Assembly: GCA_004565275.1 (NCBI GenBank)
Contig: SDOX01000183.1
Coordinates: 228,192-292,191 of the forward strand
Length of the DNA: 64,000 bases
Reading direction: 5' to 3'
DNA from: Nannochloropsis salina CCMP1776
Lineage: Eukaryota; Sar; Eustigmatophyceae; Eustigmatales; Monodopsidaceae
Shown here: piece after piece, positions 32,661 through 43,674 of the stretch
Numbering within the stretch: the stretch's first letter is position 1
Layout: every line of letters begins with the position of its first letter
Notes under the pieces: model-generated
What the model saw: only the letters and a program-made list of their open reading frames with translations
What the model was told of the DNA's origin: nothing
Database searches by the model: none
Made by a program: the position numbers and the translations under genes

Positions 32661-35165
32661 TCATCTGCCCCCTCTCTGGTTAGCTTTCAAATCTCTGCCA
32701 CCTGCAGGTATAAATGCACTGGCTGTTGCACGTAATGATGGGCCAGCATCAGCCATCGAGCCAGTCTTTCCGACGATTTGATGGCCCATGCGTCCCTTTT
32801 CACCACGCTTCGTCTGCTTTGTCTTCGAGACGAGCACGAACCCGTCGTTATCCATTTTCTTACTTCGCTTACCAAAGGTGCCCGTATTTGACAAATTGTG
32901 ATGATCCACGTCCTTTGAGGCCATCTCCGAAAGGGCTGTCATGCCTTCCTCGGCGACGGAGGAGGGGCAAGGCGCCTTCAAGCCAGCAGAGGAGGAGTCT
33001 GACGCTTGGAAGAGCTTGCGAGGCAAGGAGGAATTACCAATGTCGCGCACGGTCTGGGCACAGGAGGGGTATGATGCCTGGCCTTTCTTGGCTGCCACGA
33101 CTGCGCTCCAGGAAAAAGGCGCGGTAGGCACCCTCGGCGAAGAAACTGTGCGTTCGGACTCAGCCGCTATCTCCGCCCCGCCTACAAGGGGAGAAGAAGG
33201 TGCCCAAGCTCCAATGGAGTGTGCGAATGACATTACCATACCATGACCCTGGTTCGCGGAAGGCCCAGTCTGTTCTTGTGTGTTAGGCTGAGAAAGGCAC
33301 CTGTGGGGGCTCGTCGCACCCAAAGACGGAAAGTTCGTCTCGTCCTGATTTCTTCGAACTGTAGCATGCACGTCCATTGCCTCTTCCTTCCGTGCATATG
33401 GCTGCGCATTGCCCCATGGAGCACCCGTCCTGGTGCCTCTACTTGCTGATGTTGCATCCCTGACGCCCCCATCCTCCTCCTCAATTCCGTTCCCCAACTC
33501 GGCTATAGTGGTCGTGGCGCTGCTGCTGGTGCTTCCGCTTTCGCATTCAAGAAAGGCAACTGGATCAGTTCGCGGCGCATCCACAACCTGCAGCATCAGT
33601 CGTGGAACTGTCGGCTCCTCTACAGGTTTCGCAACCGATGTTGTCGCAGGCACATTAACCAGGATGCCCGCGCCTGCCGGCTGCTGCGGCTTCTTCTTCT
33701 TCTTTTTCTTCCCGGACGCGCCCCCCGTGCGGCTCAATGCCTCTGATTTCTCTACAGCATCCAGTCGAGCAGCCGCTTTGGCGGCGGGTGTGAGACGATA
33801 GGCAGGGACGTGGACGGGAACCATGATGGAGGACTCAATGAAAGAGAAGCCGCAAAACGTGTCGCTGTGTGTCGCCTCTGCCCCTTCGATCTCCACGAGG
33901 GACAAGGACAGGTCCATGTTCGTGAACTCATCGTCGAAGTTGCTCGTGTCGCATTCGTGGGCCACCGGCGGGATGACAGGGGCCGGGAGCTGCTTCTTGA
34001 GGAGGAGCTGCCAATCGATCTTCTTGAAGAAGCGGGTCGCTTTTAAGGCCGCCACCCCACCAACTTCGAACATGGTCGCGCGAGTGGCTCCCAGTCGTTT
34101 CTGGACATTCCGCTCCAATAATCCTTTTAAAACAGCGTGCGCGTCTGACGTGAGAAATGGCGGCAGGGAAAGCTTCTCGTGCAAAATCTTTCGATTCAAG
34201 TCCTTGACCGTTTTCGCACGGAAGGGAGGATGGCCCGCCATCATCTCATACATCAGCGCACCCAAACTCCACCAGTCGGCCGCCTTCCCGTATCCCTTCT
34301 TCAAAATCATCTCTGGGCACATGTACTCGTTCGTTCCACACACCGTCTGCGCCCGTGCCCCGTCCTCGTCCCCGCCGTCCTCCCCCCCGACGGACAGGGC
34401 CGTGAGCTCTTTCGCCAGACCGAAGTCGGTCAAGCACAGGTGCCCGTCCTTGCCCACCAGCACATTCTCGGGTTTGAGATCCCGGTGGATGATTCCCTGG
34501 GAATGCAGGTGCTCCAGAGCCAGCACCATCTCCGCCACGTAAAAGCGGGCCGTGTCCTCCAAGATAAGGCCCTGTTTGCGCAGGTGGAAGAAGAGCTCCC
34601 CGCCAGAGAGGTAGTCCATGACCAAAAACAGCTTTTCATCCGTCTGGAAGGAGAATTTGAGGCCAACCACAAAGGGGAAATCTACCTTGGTCATGATATC
34701 CCGCTCCGCACGCATGTAAGACAGGTGGTTCTTCTTGCGAAGCATGCGCTTGGAGATAACCTTCATGGCGTAGACTCCCTCGTCCAGTTTGCTTCGCACC
34801 TGCAACACGCGGCCGAACGCGCCCTGTCCAATGACGCAGAGGGGAGTGAAATCCTCGGGCCCCACTTTCCAACCTCCTGAATGGCCTTCGGCTGCTTTGA
34901 GGAGGTCCGTGCCGGCAGGAACACTCCCCGGCCCGAGCAGTTCTGGCGAGCTCAGACTGCCCGCAGCCAGGTCCACCGCATCTCGTTCACCAGATGCAGT
35001 ACTCTTGTGACCATCCGTGCCAGGCTCCTCTGTTTCCAGAAGCGGAGTCAGCAAGTCTGTTATGGTCAGGGCGGCTGCCGTTCCGGTACACGTTGGATCA
35101 TGGGCAGGTTCCGCCTCGCTGTTTGCACAGTGTGTGGGACTCGAGTGTACTAGAGAACTTATCAT
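32661..35165 (-). CDS. AGC-family Ser/Thr protein kinase (S6K/SGK/Akt-like) with long C-terminal tail
   Basis: Single exon, 834 aa. The catalytic domain spans about 105-370: Gly loop IGQGAFGRV, ATP-Lys AMKVISKRML, HRDLKPENVL, DFGLAKEL, and an activation loop with TVCGTNEYMCPEM where the Thr would be the PDK1 site. An acidic insertion GGEDGGDEDGA lies before that Thr. The AGC C-tail follows (FFKKIDWQLLLKKQLPAPVI, DTSNFDDEFTN) with hydrophobic motif FCGFSFIE near residue 445, whose Ser is the TORC2-type site. This fits S6K/SGK/Akt-like kinases; there is no PH domain. The last ~380 residues are Ser/Ala-rich with KKKKKKPQQ and are unrecognised. The N-terminal 100 residues are low-complexity. Confidence 0.92.
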   Translation of the reverse strand: MISSLVHSSPTHCANSEAEPAHDPTCTGTAAALTITDLLTPLLETEEPGTDGHKSTASGERDAVDLAAGSLSSPELLGPGSVPAGTDLLKAAEGHSGGWKVGPEDFTPLCVIGQGAFGRVLQVRSKLDEGVYAMKVISKRMLRKKNHLSYMRAERDIMTKVDFPFVVGLKFSFQTDEKLFLVMDYLSGGELFFHLRKQGLILEDTARFYVAEMVLALEHLHSQGIIHRDLKPENVLVGKDGHLCLTDFGLAKELTALSVGGEDGGDEDGARAQTVCGTNEYMCPEMILKKGYGKAADWWSLGALMYEMMAGHPPFRAKTVKDLNRKILHEKLSLPPFLTSDAHAVLKGLLERNVQKRLGATRATMFEVGGVAALKATRFFKKIDWQLLLKKQLPAPVIPPVAHECDTSNFDDEFTNMDLSLSLVEIEGAEATHSDTFCGFSFIESSIMVPVHVPAYRLTPAAKAAARLDAVEKSEALSRTGGASGKKKKKKKPQQPAGAGILVNVPATTSVAKPVEEPTVPRLMLQVVDAPRTDPVAFLECESGSTSSSATTTIAELGNGIEEEDGGVRDATSASRGTRTGAPWGNAQPYARKEEAMDVHATVRRNQDETNFPSLGATSPHRCLSQPNTQEQTGPSANQGHGMVMSFAHSIGAWAPSSPLVGGAEIAAESERTVSSPRVPTAPFSWSAVVAAKKGQASYPSCAQTVRDIGNSSLPRKLFQASDSSSAGLKAPCPSSVAEEGMTALSEMASKDVDHHNLSNTGTFGKRSKKMDNDGFVLVSKTKQTKRGEKGRMGHQIVGKTGSMADAGPSLRATASAFIPAGGRDLKANQRGGR

Positions 35166-35308
35166 TTATGCAGTATGAATCGCTCTCTTACTTATATGAT
35201 TCTCCGTTCTGTACGTCGGCGCCGCGTTTTCACTAGTCCTTTCCGAACTGCTGAAAGAATCCCAACTCCCCTTTCGTTGCCCGCGTTGTCTGCACGTTTT
35301 ACTGACAG

Positions 35309-36342
35309 TCACGCCAGATCCTTGTTCTTCCAGTTGTATCCCCCAAGTGGGCGTTCAAGCGCCTGGTAAGGCAGAGAGAAAAATGTTTGTCGGTAGAAAT
35401 GACCGTGAGTGGTGCGGAATCAGTCAATATTCGGAGACTCCCCTTACAAAAACGTACCACAACAACGGTCTTGCCGCCACTGCCAGCGCCGCAGAACGTG
35501 CTAATATACAACGTTGTCTTCAGTGACATAAGAGAAGCTGTTGAAAAGCCGGAGAACGTTTCTTGTTGGTGTCCTGTAATAGGGCGTATGTAAGGGCAAT
35601 TTCCGACTCCGGCTTTCTGAGCCAGCCAGTAACATCGCTTGATAGCTACGACACATGATGTGGCGTACTTTCAAAGTCTCGCGAGCAATGCCTCACGTCC
35701 TCGGTGTCAATAACACAACGATGCATCGACGATACACAGAAGGGCAGTCGTGTCACTTGCCCAAGGAATTAATGGGCGTCCTTATGCCCACTCACCCGCG
35801 CCACTGCCAAGCCGTTTGCTGCAACTTGGGCCGTCAGCTGGCTCAAACCAACTCCCCCTGTCGCGGCAAGCGGAAACGCCGCAGAAAAGAAAGCATGTAA
35901 AACCAAAAACGTGTTTGCGGCAGATCACAATAGCTAGCTGCATTTGCAAAAACATTGTCAGTTGAGATGAAGGACATATTAATATATAGAAAAGCTGTCA
36001 CCTGAGGGAATGAGGGACTACCAGGAACGACTTTGTTGATCTTCGAAACAAAATAGTCATACAAATCTGAAAGATGAAAAATGCTAACAGACAAAAGTGT
36101 CAATGCTTTGAAATGTAACTTGCTTGGGGATGCTCGTTCTTCTGGAATGGGCGTGCATGCAGATGCTGCACACTTGCTCTCTTTTTTCGGCGCCTTTGAT
36201 ATGTCAAGAATAGCTATGTGTCAGATCGTTAGTAGTACAGGAAATTTCCAAAAAGGCGACCACTATGGATTGCCCCTGAAAGGAAACGAGAGTGTCAACA
36301 TCGCTTTCGCGAAGAGCTGTTGCAAAACGCTGTTGCTGCCAT
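35309..36342 (-). CDS. Unrecognised five-exon gene, about 188 aa
   Basis: Five segments join in consistent phase: 36342-36300, 36213-36002, 35937-35796, 35573-35458, 35362-35309. The acceptors are good, with a TACTAAC branch point before exon 2, TTTGCAAATGCAG, CTATTACAG and TGCCTTACCAG. Donors are GTTGAC (weak), GTGACA, GTGAGT and GTACGT. The product starts MAATAFCNSSSRKRSILDIS, has a helical middle (SIFHLSDLYDYFVSKINKV), a Cys-rich stretch, a GAGSGGKT string (a Walker-A-like pattern, but close to the C-terminus so probably not a P-loop NTPase), and ends LERPLGGYNWKNKDLA. I do not know the family. Phase agreement through four introns and protein-like exon ends support a real gene; individual junctions may be wrong. 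Confidence 0.5.
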
Positions 36343-36585
36343 GGCTGCCGTGGATGTTAGCAGACTGCTTCTTCGGCATACTTAATAAAAAAACTGCTGC
36401 AGTATGCATCAAAAAAACCTATCTAGTCTCTCAAAATCCGTTGTCTTGTGTCCACATTTCTTTCCCCATCCCGCCCTTCAATCCATGTACAAATCCTATC
36501 CGACCACTCGTGCTTTTAGATCAGTGGTTTCCAACTGCAACACTTTCTCCTCGCATTCGCAAGTAAATGCAATTTTCCTTCTCTT

Positions 36586-38391
36586 TTAATGGTGTCCATT
36601 TGCTGCCGTTTGCGTGGAAGATGCCGCGGTCTTCTTCTCATTCTCGTGAAACAAATGCGCGAGCTTGTTCACGGACGACAACCATCCAATGATGACCAGG
36701 TAAAAGAGGCCCGCTAGCACAGGCGCGCCTTGCATGATACCCCCGAAGGCCAGCACCAAAGCTTGCTGCCCCAGTGCCCCCCCCGACTTGCCCAGTCGCG
36801 CCCCCAAGACATCGATGGCTGCTTTGCCCTTGACTTTCGCTTCCTCGTCCAATGGAATGTAGGCCATCTCCTTCGTCGGGTCGAAGAAGGCGTATTTTGT
36901 GGCTTTGCTCAGAATGTTTTGCACTGTCCCGATCGCCAGAGCCGTCATCAATGCTTGCCGGGAGCCCCGCATATCTCCGAATGATATGTAGGCGAAGAAA
37001 GGTGCTGCCAGGGTGGCCATCAGGACAGGCGTCGCCATCGCCCCCACGCGCCAGCCCAGGATTTTGATCGTGTTGCTGCCAAGCAAAAGCATGAGCACGG
37101 TCATGACACCCACCACCGTCGAGTAATTCCCCATAAACTCCATGTAATCCTGCTTGTGCGGGTACGCCATCTTCACGGTAGCCTTCCAGATTATCTCCGT
37201 AAATTCCATGGTCAGGCCATAAGAAACCACCATGACAGCGATGCACTCCAGCCATCGAGACTTGGAGAGGATGCGCATGCTTTCCAGCAGTCCGGGCTTG
37301 CTCTTTTTGGCCATCTTTGCAGCGGCCGCTTGTTTCCTCAACGCGGCTTTTGACAGGAGGGCCTGCCTCTGAGTAGCCTGAGTGGTAGAGACGTCCATCA
37401 CGTACCAATACAAAAACATCACGATCCCTCCCGCGGCCATCATGAAGGTTGTCAGCACCTTCAACGTGTTTTCGAACGCCAAGTGCTCGTCGTGAGGATG
37501 CAAGCGTTTGATCCACTTGCTGACAAAGGCGGTGGTCTGCCCGGAGACGATGGGGGCCATGTTCCCGAGCACGGCGAAGAGAGGATAGAAGCGCTTGGCC
37601 TGGTCGATGGGCGTCACGTCGTTGGCGCACTGCCAGAAGAGCAGCGGCACACCAGCCGAGCCCCACAGTTCCGAGGTAATATAGTAGAGGGAGAAGATCC
37701 AGTACCTGAACAAGTTCCGCACGTAAGGTAGATTGGCCCCGGGTGAGGGTGCGAACTGCTCTAGGTGAAGATTATGACGGTTGGGGTAGAGGACATATGC
37801 GAAAAGGGCGTAGAAGGCGAAGAAAGGGGTGATGGTCACGTAGAAAAGGGCGCGTTTGGAGAGATAGTTGGCGGCAGCTGAGTAACCCACCATGAAGGCC
37901 ATTGCCGCCGGGACCACCCCATACACCTTCAGGAAGGCAATGGCCTCCGCGCCACAATAGGAAACAATAAGAGTGTCCTTTGTATCACGGGTCATAGTAA
38001 AAACGTAGATGATGCAAAACATCATCAGGCTCAAGGCGAAGAATTTGGGAGCTTCCTTACGGGTCAGCAACGTCGCCCTGGCTTTTTTGTCTTTGCCTGC
38101 GGCCATGCTCGCGCTTTCCTTGACCACGTCTTTCTTCATAGGAGTTATTTTGGCTAAAGCTTTGGCCGGTCCGATCCTTTCTCTTCTTATAAAATTCCAC
38201 GCGCCTCCCCGACGTCGCAACAGGGATGAGGCATCACGAGCTATCGCATCGGCAGATTGAGAAGCCCGGGTCAACAATAATCCTTTGTCGCTTGTCGACA
38301 GCACCCTACTCGCCATACTGTAGAGCTTATCATTGGGATCTGCATTCATTGTGCGTGCGTGTACATGCGGTTGAGTGGAGAGGGGTGGCAT
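36586..38391 (-). CDS. NTT: ATP/ADP translocase of the plastid/Chlamydia (TLC/NTT) family
   Basis: Exchanges ATP for ADP (or other nucleotides) across a membrane, typically the plastid inner envelope in algae. Single exon, 601 aa. From about residue 115 there are eleven to twelve hydrophobic helices. Family landmarks: KFFALSLMMFCIIYVFTMTR, then DTKDTLIVS, the RYWIFSLYYITSELWGS segment, FWQCANDVTPIDQAKRFYPL, VSYGLTMEFTEIIWKATVK, and ATKYAFFDPTKEMAYIPLD. The first ~110 residues are Arg/Ser/Ala-rich and have no clear signal peptide, so the route to the plastid or another membrane is uncertain; non-plastid NTTs exist in stramenopiles. The C-terminus is hydrophilic. Identity is secure, nucleotide specificity is not. 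Confidence 0.95.
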   Translation of the reverse strand: MPPLSTQPHVHARTMNADPNDKLYSMASRVLSTSDKGLLLTRASQSADAIARDASSLLRRRGGAWNFIRRERIGPAKALAKITPMKKDVVKESASMAAGKDKKARATLLTRKEAPKFFALSLMMFCIIYVFTMTRDTKDTLIVSYCGAEAIAFLKVYGVVPAAMAFMVGYSAAANYLSKRALFYVTITPFFAFYALFAYVLYPNRHNLHLEQFAPSPGANLPYVRNLFRYWIFSLYYITSELWGSAGVPLLFWQCANDVTPIDQAKRFYPLFAVLGNMAPIVSGQTTAFVSKWIKRLHPHDEHLAFENTLKVLTTFMMAAGGIVMFLYWYVMDVSTTQATQRQALLSKAALRKQAAAAKMAKKSKPGLLESMRILSKSRWLECIAVMVVSYGLTMEFTEIIWKATVKMAYPHKQDYMEFMGNYSTVVGVMTVLMLLLGSNTIKILGWRVGAMATPVLMATLAAPFFAYISFGDMRGSRQALMTALAIGTVQNILSKATKYAFFDPTKEMAYIPLDEEAKVKGKAAIDVLGARLGKSGGALGQQALVLAFGGIMQGAPVLAGLFYLVIIGWLSSVNKLAHLFHENEKKTAASSTQTAANGHH

Positions 38392-39833
38392 GTTGCATTA
38401 AAGGTAGCTGAAGTGCCCACCCTGCACGATTAACTAACGAGAAGCTAGGTCCGGAAGGGTGGAAACTCCACGTTCTTCTGGTGTTACCAGAGTTGAATGC
38501 ACACGGAACTCGAATGAAAGTGTCTTATGGATTGTGAAACACGATAAAATGATCGAAAGGGCAACCGGAAGCAGCCCCCATCCTTCCCGCGTACACTTCC
38601 TTTTTCAGCCCGCACTACGCACCTAACACTGACGATGAGATTGCAAGCTGTCCCAGCAACAAAAATATCGCTGCTTGGAAACATTTCCACACCCAACAAG
38701 GTGCTCTTGGCCTTTTGCCTTGACCGCGTCTCATTAGCGATCTCATACCCGGGATTGCACGTCACTTAGCCTTGATATGCCCCTCGCTCGCCACACCCGT
38801 GGCTACTATCTCCTAATTTACCCACTGATCTACACGGCAGGGAAGGAGAGGGGGACCTTCAAGGGTATGGACGCCCTAATTACGTGAGTGGTAGGGAGAG
38901 GAAAGGGTGAGGCGATAAGATAGGATTGAGGGTCTGTGTCATCCGGGCTCAGCGGTAGCCAGAAGAGTCACCGCGCGACGTTTGTACTGATGACATTCAG
39001 TACAAGGTATTTGTATGTTTCAGGAGGCACGACGCTATGCGCAGTGGGCATACAGAGAGGTCAAGCCACCAAGCGCCCGCTTCGAGCGGTTGGGAGACAT
39101 GGAGCGGCAGCAGCAGCGAGCGACAGGTCTCTCCAAAAGAGAGGGGGATGAATAAGCGACACCCGAACCACGCTCGACAAGTCCACAGGGAAACGGTCGC
39201 GAAATTCGCAGCCGCTATTTCTGCCCCGAGATTTTCACGCAGGAGGGCGTGGAAGTGTGTCTGGGGGCGTACTTCACTTAGCATGCGCGCGTGCAAGGGA
39301 TTACGGAGGCCAGGCTCGGAGACTCCTTGATCCCGGACACGACAAAAGCTGACCCGAGTCTGCCTTTTGTTTACAATCCCTCGTCCCGGCCACTTCCAGA
39401 CATGGAAAAGATTTGTCCCAGATGTTTCAAGGATACAATCACCAATTGACTTTGCGCTTAAAAGCGCCCATCGAGCCTTGCATACATTGCCCGATTGGCA
39501 GCCGATGCGGGAAAGGCCCATGCACTATGGGGGAAACCTTCCATACCGATTCATGGAGGTTTAGAGTTCTGTAAGAGTATTCAGCGTTTAAATTATTCAA
39601 AGAATGAGTTTGGCATCAGATTGCCGGACAAAAGCCAGAAAACTTTTGCCGTCCTCACAGATCGGGAAGAAAAGATTAAGCATCGCACAAGTCTTCAGAG
39701 ACGTGAACACTTTCAAGCCTGAGGTGAGGTTTCCAATTTCTTTTGCGGCATGGATCCAGTATGAACCCTTACATGCGTGGAGACACCGCACGTGTGCTTT
39801 CCTACACTGTTTCACCCGTACACACGCATCCTT
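38392..39833. other. 1.4-kb intergenic region without a recognised gene
   Basis: Lies between the PRP40 stop and the translocase start, both minus strand. Open frames exist on both strands (for example 174 codons at 38997-39521 minus, and 39604-39720 plus ending at a GTGAGG donor), but none has a recognised domain and the strand cannot be decided. Probably PRP40 3' UTR, translocase promoter and possibly an unrecognised short gene. Confidence 0.25.
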
Positions 39834-42800
39834 TCAATCCGATCGACTCCCACTGCGAGCGCGTGCCTTCTTTTTGCGCTTGCCAGCACGATCGTTGCTT
39901 CTACTGCGCGACCGCGACCTGGAACGGCTTCGACCCGGCTTCTGACGGCTACGGCTCCTAGACCGCCTCTGGTTCTTCCTGATGCCCCTCCCATCCTGTC
40001 CTTCTCCGTCATCCGACCCTCCGCGTCTTCGCTTCCTCCTCTCCTTGGTCTCCTTCTTCCCTGCTTTCTTGCTCGCTTTCACGGCTCCCTTCTTGTCACT
40101 CCGGCCCCTTCCTTTCGCTCCCCCGCCGCTTCGGGAACCGCTCTTGAGCTTGCCGCCATGCCCAGCCTCGCCTTCCGAGTCCGACTGGTTCGAGGAGGAA
40201 TCGTCCGAGGAAGAGGAGGAGGAGGAAGAAGAGGAGCTACTGCTGCTGCTGCTCTCACTGCTACTGTCACTGCCACTGCTCTCCACGTGCTTCTTCTTCG
40301 GAGCCGCCTTGCCACCACTACTCTCTTTCCCTTTCTCCGACCCGATGTCCTTCTCCCTCTCCCTTTCCCTCTCCTTGGATTGGAGAAGCTCCTTCTGGCT
40401 CTTCTTCTTCTTCTCCATCTTGGCCTGCAGCATGGCCATGTGCTCCTCAAACAAGGCCTTCCTCTCCTCCGGCTCCAAGTCGTTGTAGGCAGAGTGCCTC
40501 TCCAAGTCCTCCTGCGCCTCTGCCCACGTCACGTCCACGTGGTCCGAGCGCCAGTAGTATTCCAGCAGAAGGTCCTGGTACCGGCACCGTCGTTTCTCCC
40601 ACCGTCGCGCCTCCTCTTCCCGCATCTCCACTGCCCTCGTGTGCAGCTCCTCGAAAGCCGCCTCCACGTGTTTGGGCCGACGGGCCAGCATCTCTTTGAA
40701 TTCCTGCAGGCGCCGCGAGGTCCGCCTCCCACTCTCCGAGCCCCTGGACCCCGCCCCGCTCTCCTCCTCCTCCTCTTCCTCCTCCTTCTCCCGCTCATCC
40801 TTCCCCTCCGTCTTTCCTCCCAAAACCTTCAGGATGGCATTCACGTACGTCTCCTGGTCCCAGTCCGCGGTCACCTCCGCCCCCGCCCGCGGTAAGTAAT
40901 CCCTCAGCCGGCGCTTGTCCTCCACGTACCTCCCTTTCAAATCGTCCACGAACCTTTCGAACAACTCCGCGGCGGTCAGGCCTCCCTGCCCCATCATCAC
41001 CTTGTAGGCGTCCTCCTTCTCAATCACGGGCTTCAAGTGCTTCCATCGGCTCCTCATGTCCACCACCCCGTCCTCCGCCAGCCCCTCCAACACCTCCCGA
41101 AACGCCCGCCGACGCCCTTCCTCCAACTTCCGGCGTTCTTCCCGTTCCAAGCGCTTTTGCTCCCGGTGAGCCACCTCCAGCTCCTCCAGCACGTCTTCAA
41201 AGGCATGCTTCTGATCCACCTCTTCCACCAGCTCCCGCAACCGACCTTCCTCCTCCCCGCGCGCCCTTACATCCAAGACCGCCTGAACCTCCCGCCACGA
41301 CATACCCCGCCTCAACGCCGGCCAATCCTCCCCTGATTCCGCCACCCCCTTCTCCCCTTCCCCTGGGGGGGACAAGCCCGCGTAGCGTCGAAGCAAGCCC
41401 GCGAACGCCTTCTGGTTCAGGCGCTTCTCCTCCTTCTCCTTCTTAGCCAACTCGGTGACAAAGTCGTGGAAGACGTCCTCCTTGTCGTGCAGCGCCAGCT
41501 CCGAGGATTTGAATCGGGGATCCTCCTTGAGCAGCTCCTCCGCATCCTGCCAGCGTGACTGGGAGTCGATCTGCACGCACTCCGCCAGCATCTTCAAAAA
41601 GCCGTCTCGTGCCTTCCGGGCCCGCGCCCGCTTCTCCTCCTTCTCCTCTTTCATCCGCTTGGTCTGGTACTCCGCGAACGCCTGCTTCTTCTCCCCCGTC
41701 TTCAAGGCGCTCCACACGGGCTGTTTGCTCAGCATCTTGGGAATGTCGGCCCATTTGGCCGTGCTGCTCACGCCCTTGTCGTAGAGCATCTGCTTGAAGG
41801 CGGCGACGGCCTCCTCGGTAGTGCCGAAGCTGGGGGGGCCATCCCTCTCGTCGGGAGGCTCGGGCTTGACAGCCGCCTTCAAGACGACTGCCGCCAAGCC
41901 ACTCTTGGCGGCCGCTACCCCGTTCGTGCCCGCCCGGCCCGCCTTCCCGACCTCCTCGTCCGAGGCCCCGTCGTCCAAGATCTCGATCGTCTCCACCGCC
42001 GCTTTCTGCTGGGCCTGGAGGGAGGCGGCGGCCGAGCCCACCACCACCTCTACCTCCCCCGCGTCCAGCGCCGCTTGCTCCGCCTTGTGCGCCTTGAGCT
42101 CGGCCGGCTCCTCCCACAGAGACTCCTTGCCGTCGCTGTAGTATGTCTTCCCCTCCGGCGTCGTGTACGCCTTCCACTTGCACGGCGGGAGGGAGGGCGG
42201 GGGCCCCGGGGGCGCGGGCTTGGGGGGAGGTTCTAGGCAAGCTGGTTTATCGTATGTGCTGATTTTTGTGACGCGGTTGTGATAGTATGTCTTCCCGTCT
42301 TGACCCGCGTGCTCTGTCCAATTGGCCGGGTCCTCGGCGGGGGGAAGCGGGACTGCAGGGGTGGCCATGACCGGGGGAGGGAGGGGGGGAAGGCCTCCCA
42401 TAGGGGCTTGTATGACCGTGGGGGGGGGCAGAAGAGCGCTACCGGGAGGGCCGAAGCCAGGGCGTGGCGGGGGGAGCATACCGTACCCGGGGGGGGGGAA
42501 GCCACCGGGCCCACCCATCATCATCGGAGGTGGGTGATTCATTGGAGGCGGGCCACCGTGCCTGTGTATAGAGTAAAATGTACCATAATGGAGAATTTAG
42601 TGTGAATGCGAGCTGAACCTGCTCGAAAAGGATTTTTCGATGAGGGGGAGGTGTCGGGAACATCACGATGTCAGGCGGGTGTGCAGGCGGAAGTCCACCG
42701 GGACACAAGTTGGTCCATGGCACGCTTTGACGAGGCAGAAAGATATCACATTACAACAGAGGCAGCCCATGCACAACGTGAGGGGCGTACGCGTAAGCGA

Positions 42801-42886
42801 AGAGACATAGAAACCCAACAACACGCTGCAACCCCCCCAAGGACTCACATGCCACGCGGCGGACCAAAATACGGGGGCCCGTTCAT
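39834..42886 (-). CDS. PRP40: PRP40/FBP11-like pre-mRNA processing factor
   Basis: U1 snRNP-associated splicing factor that bridges 5' splice site and branch point. Exon 1 (42886-42849, 38 nt) encodes MNGPPYFGPPRGM; GTGAGT donor and TATACACAG acceptor lead in phase to exon 2 (42561-39834); total about 921 aa. A Pro/Gly/Met-rich start is followed by two WW domains (WTEHAGQDGKTYYHNRVTKI and WKAYTTPEGKTYYSDGKESL, each with a closing aromatic/Pro). Several FF domains follow from about residue 255 (AFKQMLYDKGVSSTAKW, FLKMLAECVQIDSQSRW, FREVLEGLAEDG, FKEMLARRPKHVE). The last ~170 residues are Glu/Lys-rich, then poly-Ser, then an RS-type tail ending RARSGSRSD. All features match PRP40; the poly-Ser/RS tail is longer than in yeast. 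Confidence 0.93.
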
Positions 42887-43674
42887 GTTTCGCTGCCAGC
42901 AATCCTGATCGTCAAATTATATCTGTTAATAATTGAAAAGATACCGATCAGGTCAAGGATTGTAAGATGGCATCGTGATACCGTCAAAGTCTCCCAAAAG
43001 ACGTAGACGGTCAGCAGGTGGCAGGGTGGAGACCTCATCCCTTACCCCCAATGTGGCTTTTCCGAGAGTGCACCGCCACGCAACACGCGCATGAACCTGT
43101 AAGCCCTGTTCTGGCATAATGATGATATTCATGACAACACGTGAAGGTGAAAGAGAAAAGCATGGTGCTTGCTCCGCCCGATCATCATCGTCACAGAAAG
43201 TGCTTGGATGCGGAAAGACTCGTCGGGCCCGGGATGCTCGAGATATCCCTGCCGAAGTAGACGCATACTCAAAGCTGTAGCGCGCACCTACCACATAACA
43301 ACCGCGTTGGTGTATAAGATCCTCTCCGCGAGGGCAATTCATTACCAACCGATATTGGCTTTTGTACCGTTCCTAAGAAAGTGACATCTCCCTCTCCCCC
43401 GCGAAGCAAGAACATGGCGAGTGTCTCCTCCAGCCTCCTCCATTCCCTTGCCCATATGCTTACGTCCCTGGAATTACAGGGATATACCAGCTCTGGTACG
43501 GGTGACGCATTGGTGTGGTGCTGATATTTTTCAATTATACCGTTGAGCCGTCAAGGATAGGCCTGAATGAGATGATTTGGTCGAGCCCTTACAAAAGAGG
43601 GCCGGTCACTAGTATCTTCCAACACGTTTAACGCCTGTCCTTCATTTTTCCCATTTCTTACATTTATGAGATAG
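42887..43674. promoter_or_regulatory. Divergent promoter region, PRP40 (-) / UTP4 (+)
   Basis: About 790 bp. A minus-strand frame at 42953-43348 (131 codons, ending RLRLLGDFDGITMPSYNP) contains donor- and acceptor-like sites and could be a short gene, but no family is recognised and it would end only 67 bp from the PRP40 start. Otherwise promoter sequence. Confidence 0.3.

Noticed and set aside
36081-36566. 161-codon plus-strand open frame
   Set aside because: No motif; the opposite strand gives a phase-consistent exon (36213-36002) with branch point and splice sites.
38997-39521. 174-codon minus-strand open frame between PRP40 and the translocase
   Set aside because: No recognisable domain, competing frames on the other strand and no convincing splice context; left as intergenic.
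39777-40895. 372-codon plus-strand open frame rich in Leu and Pro
   Set aside because: It is the exact antisense of the Ser/Arg/Glu-rich tail of PRP40; the low-complexity sense sequence keeps the opposite frame open.
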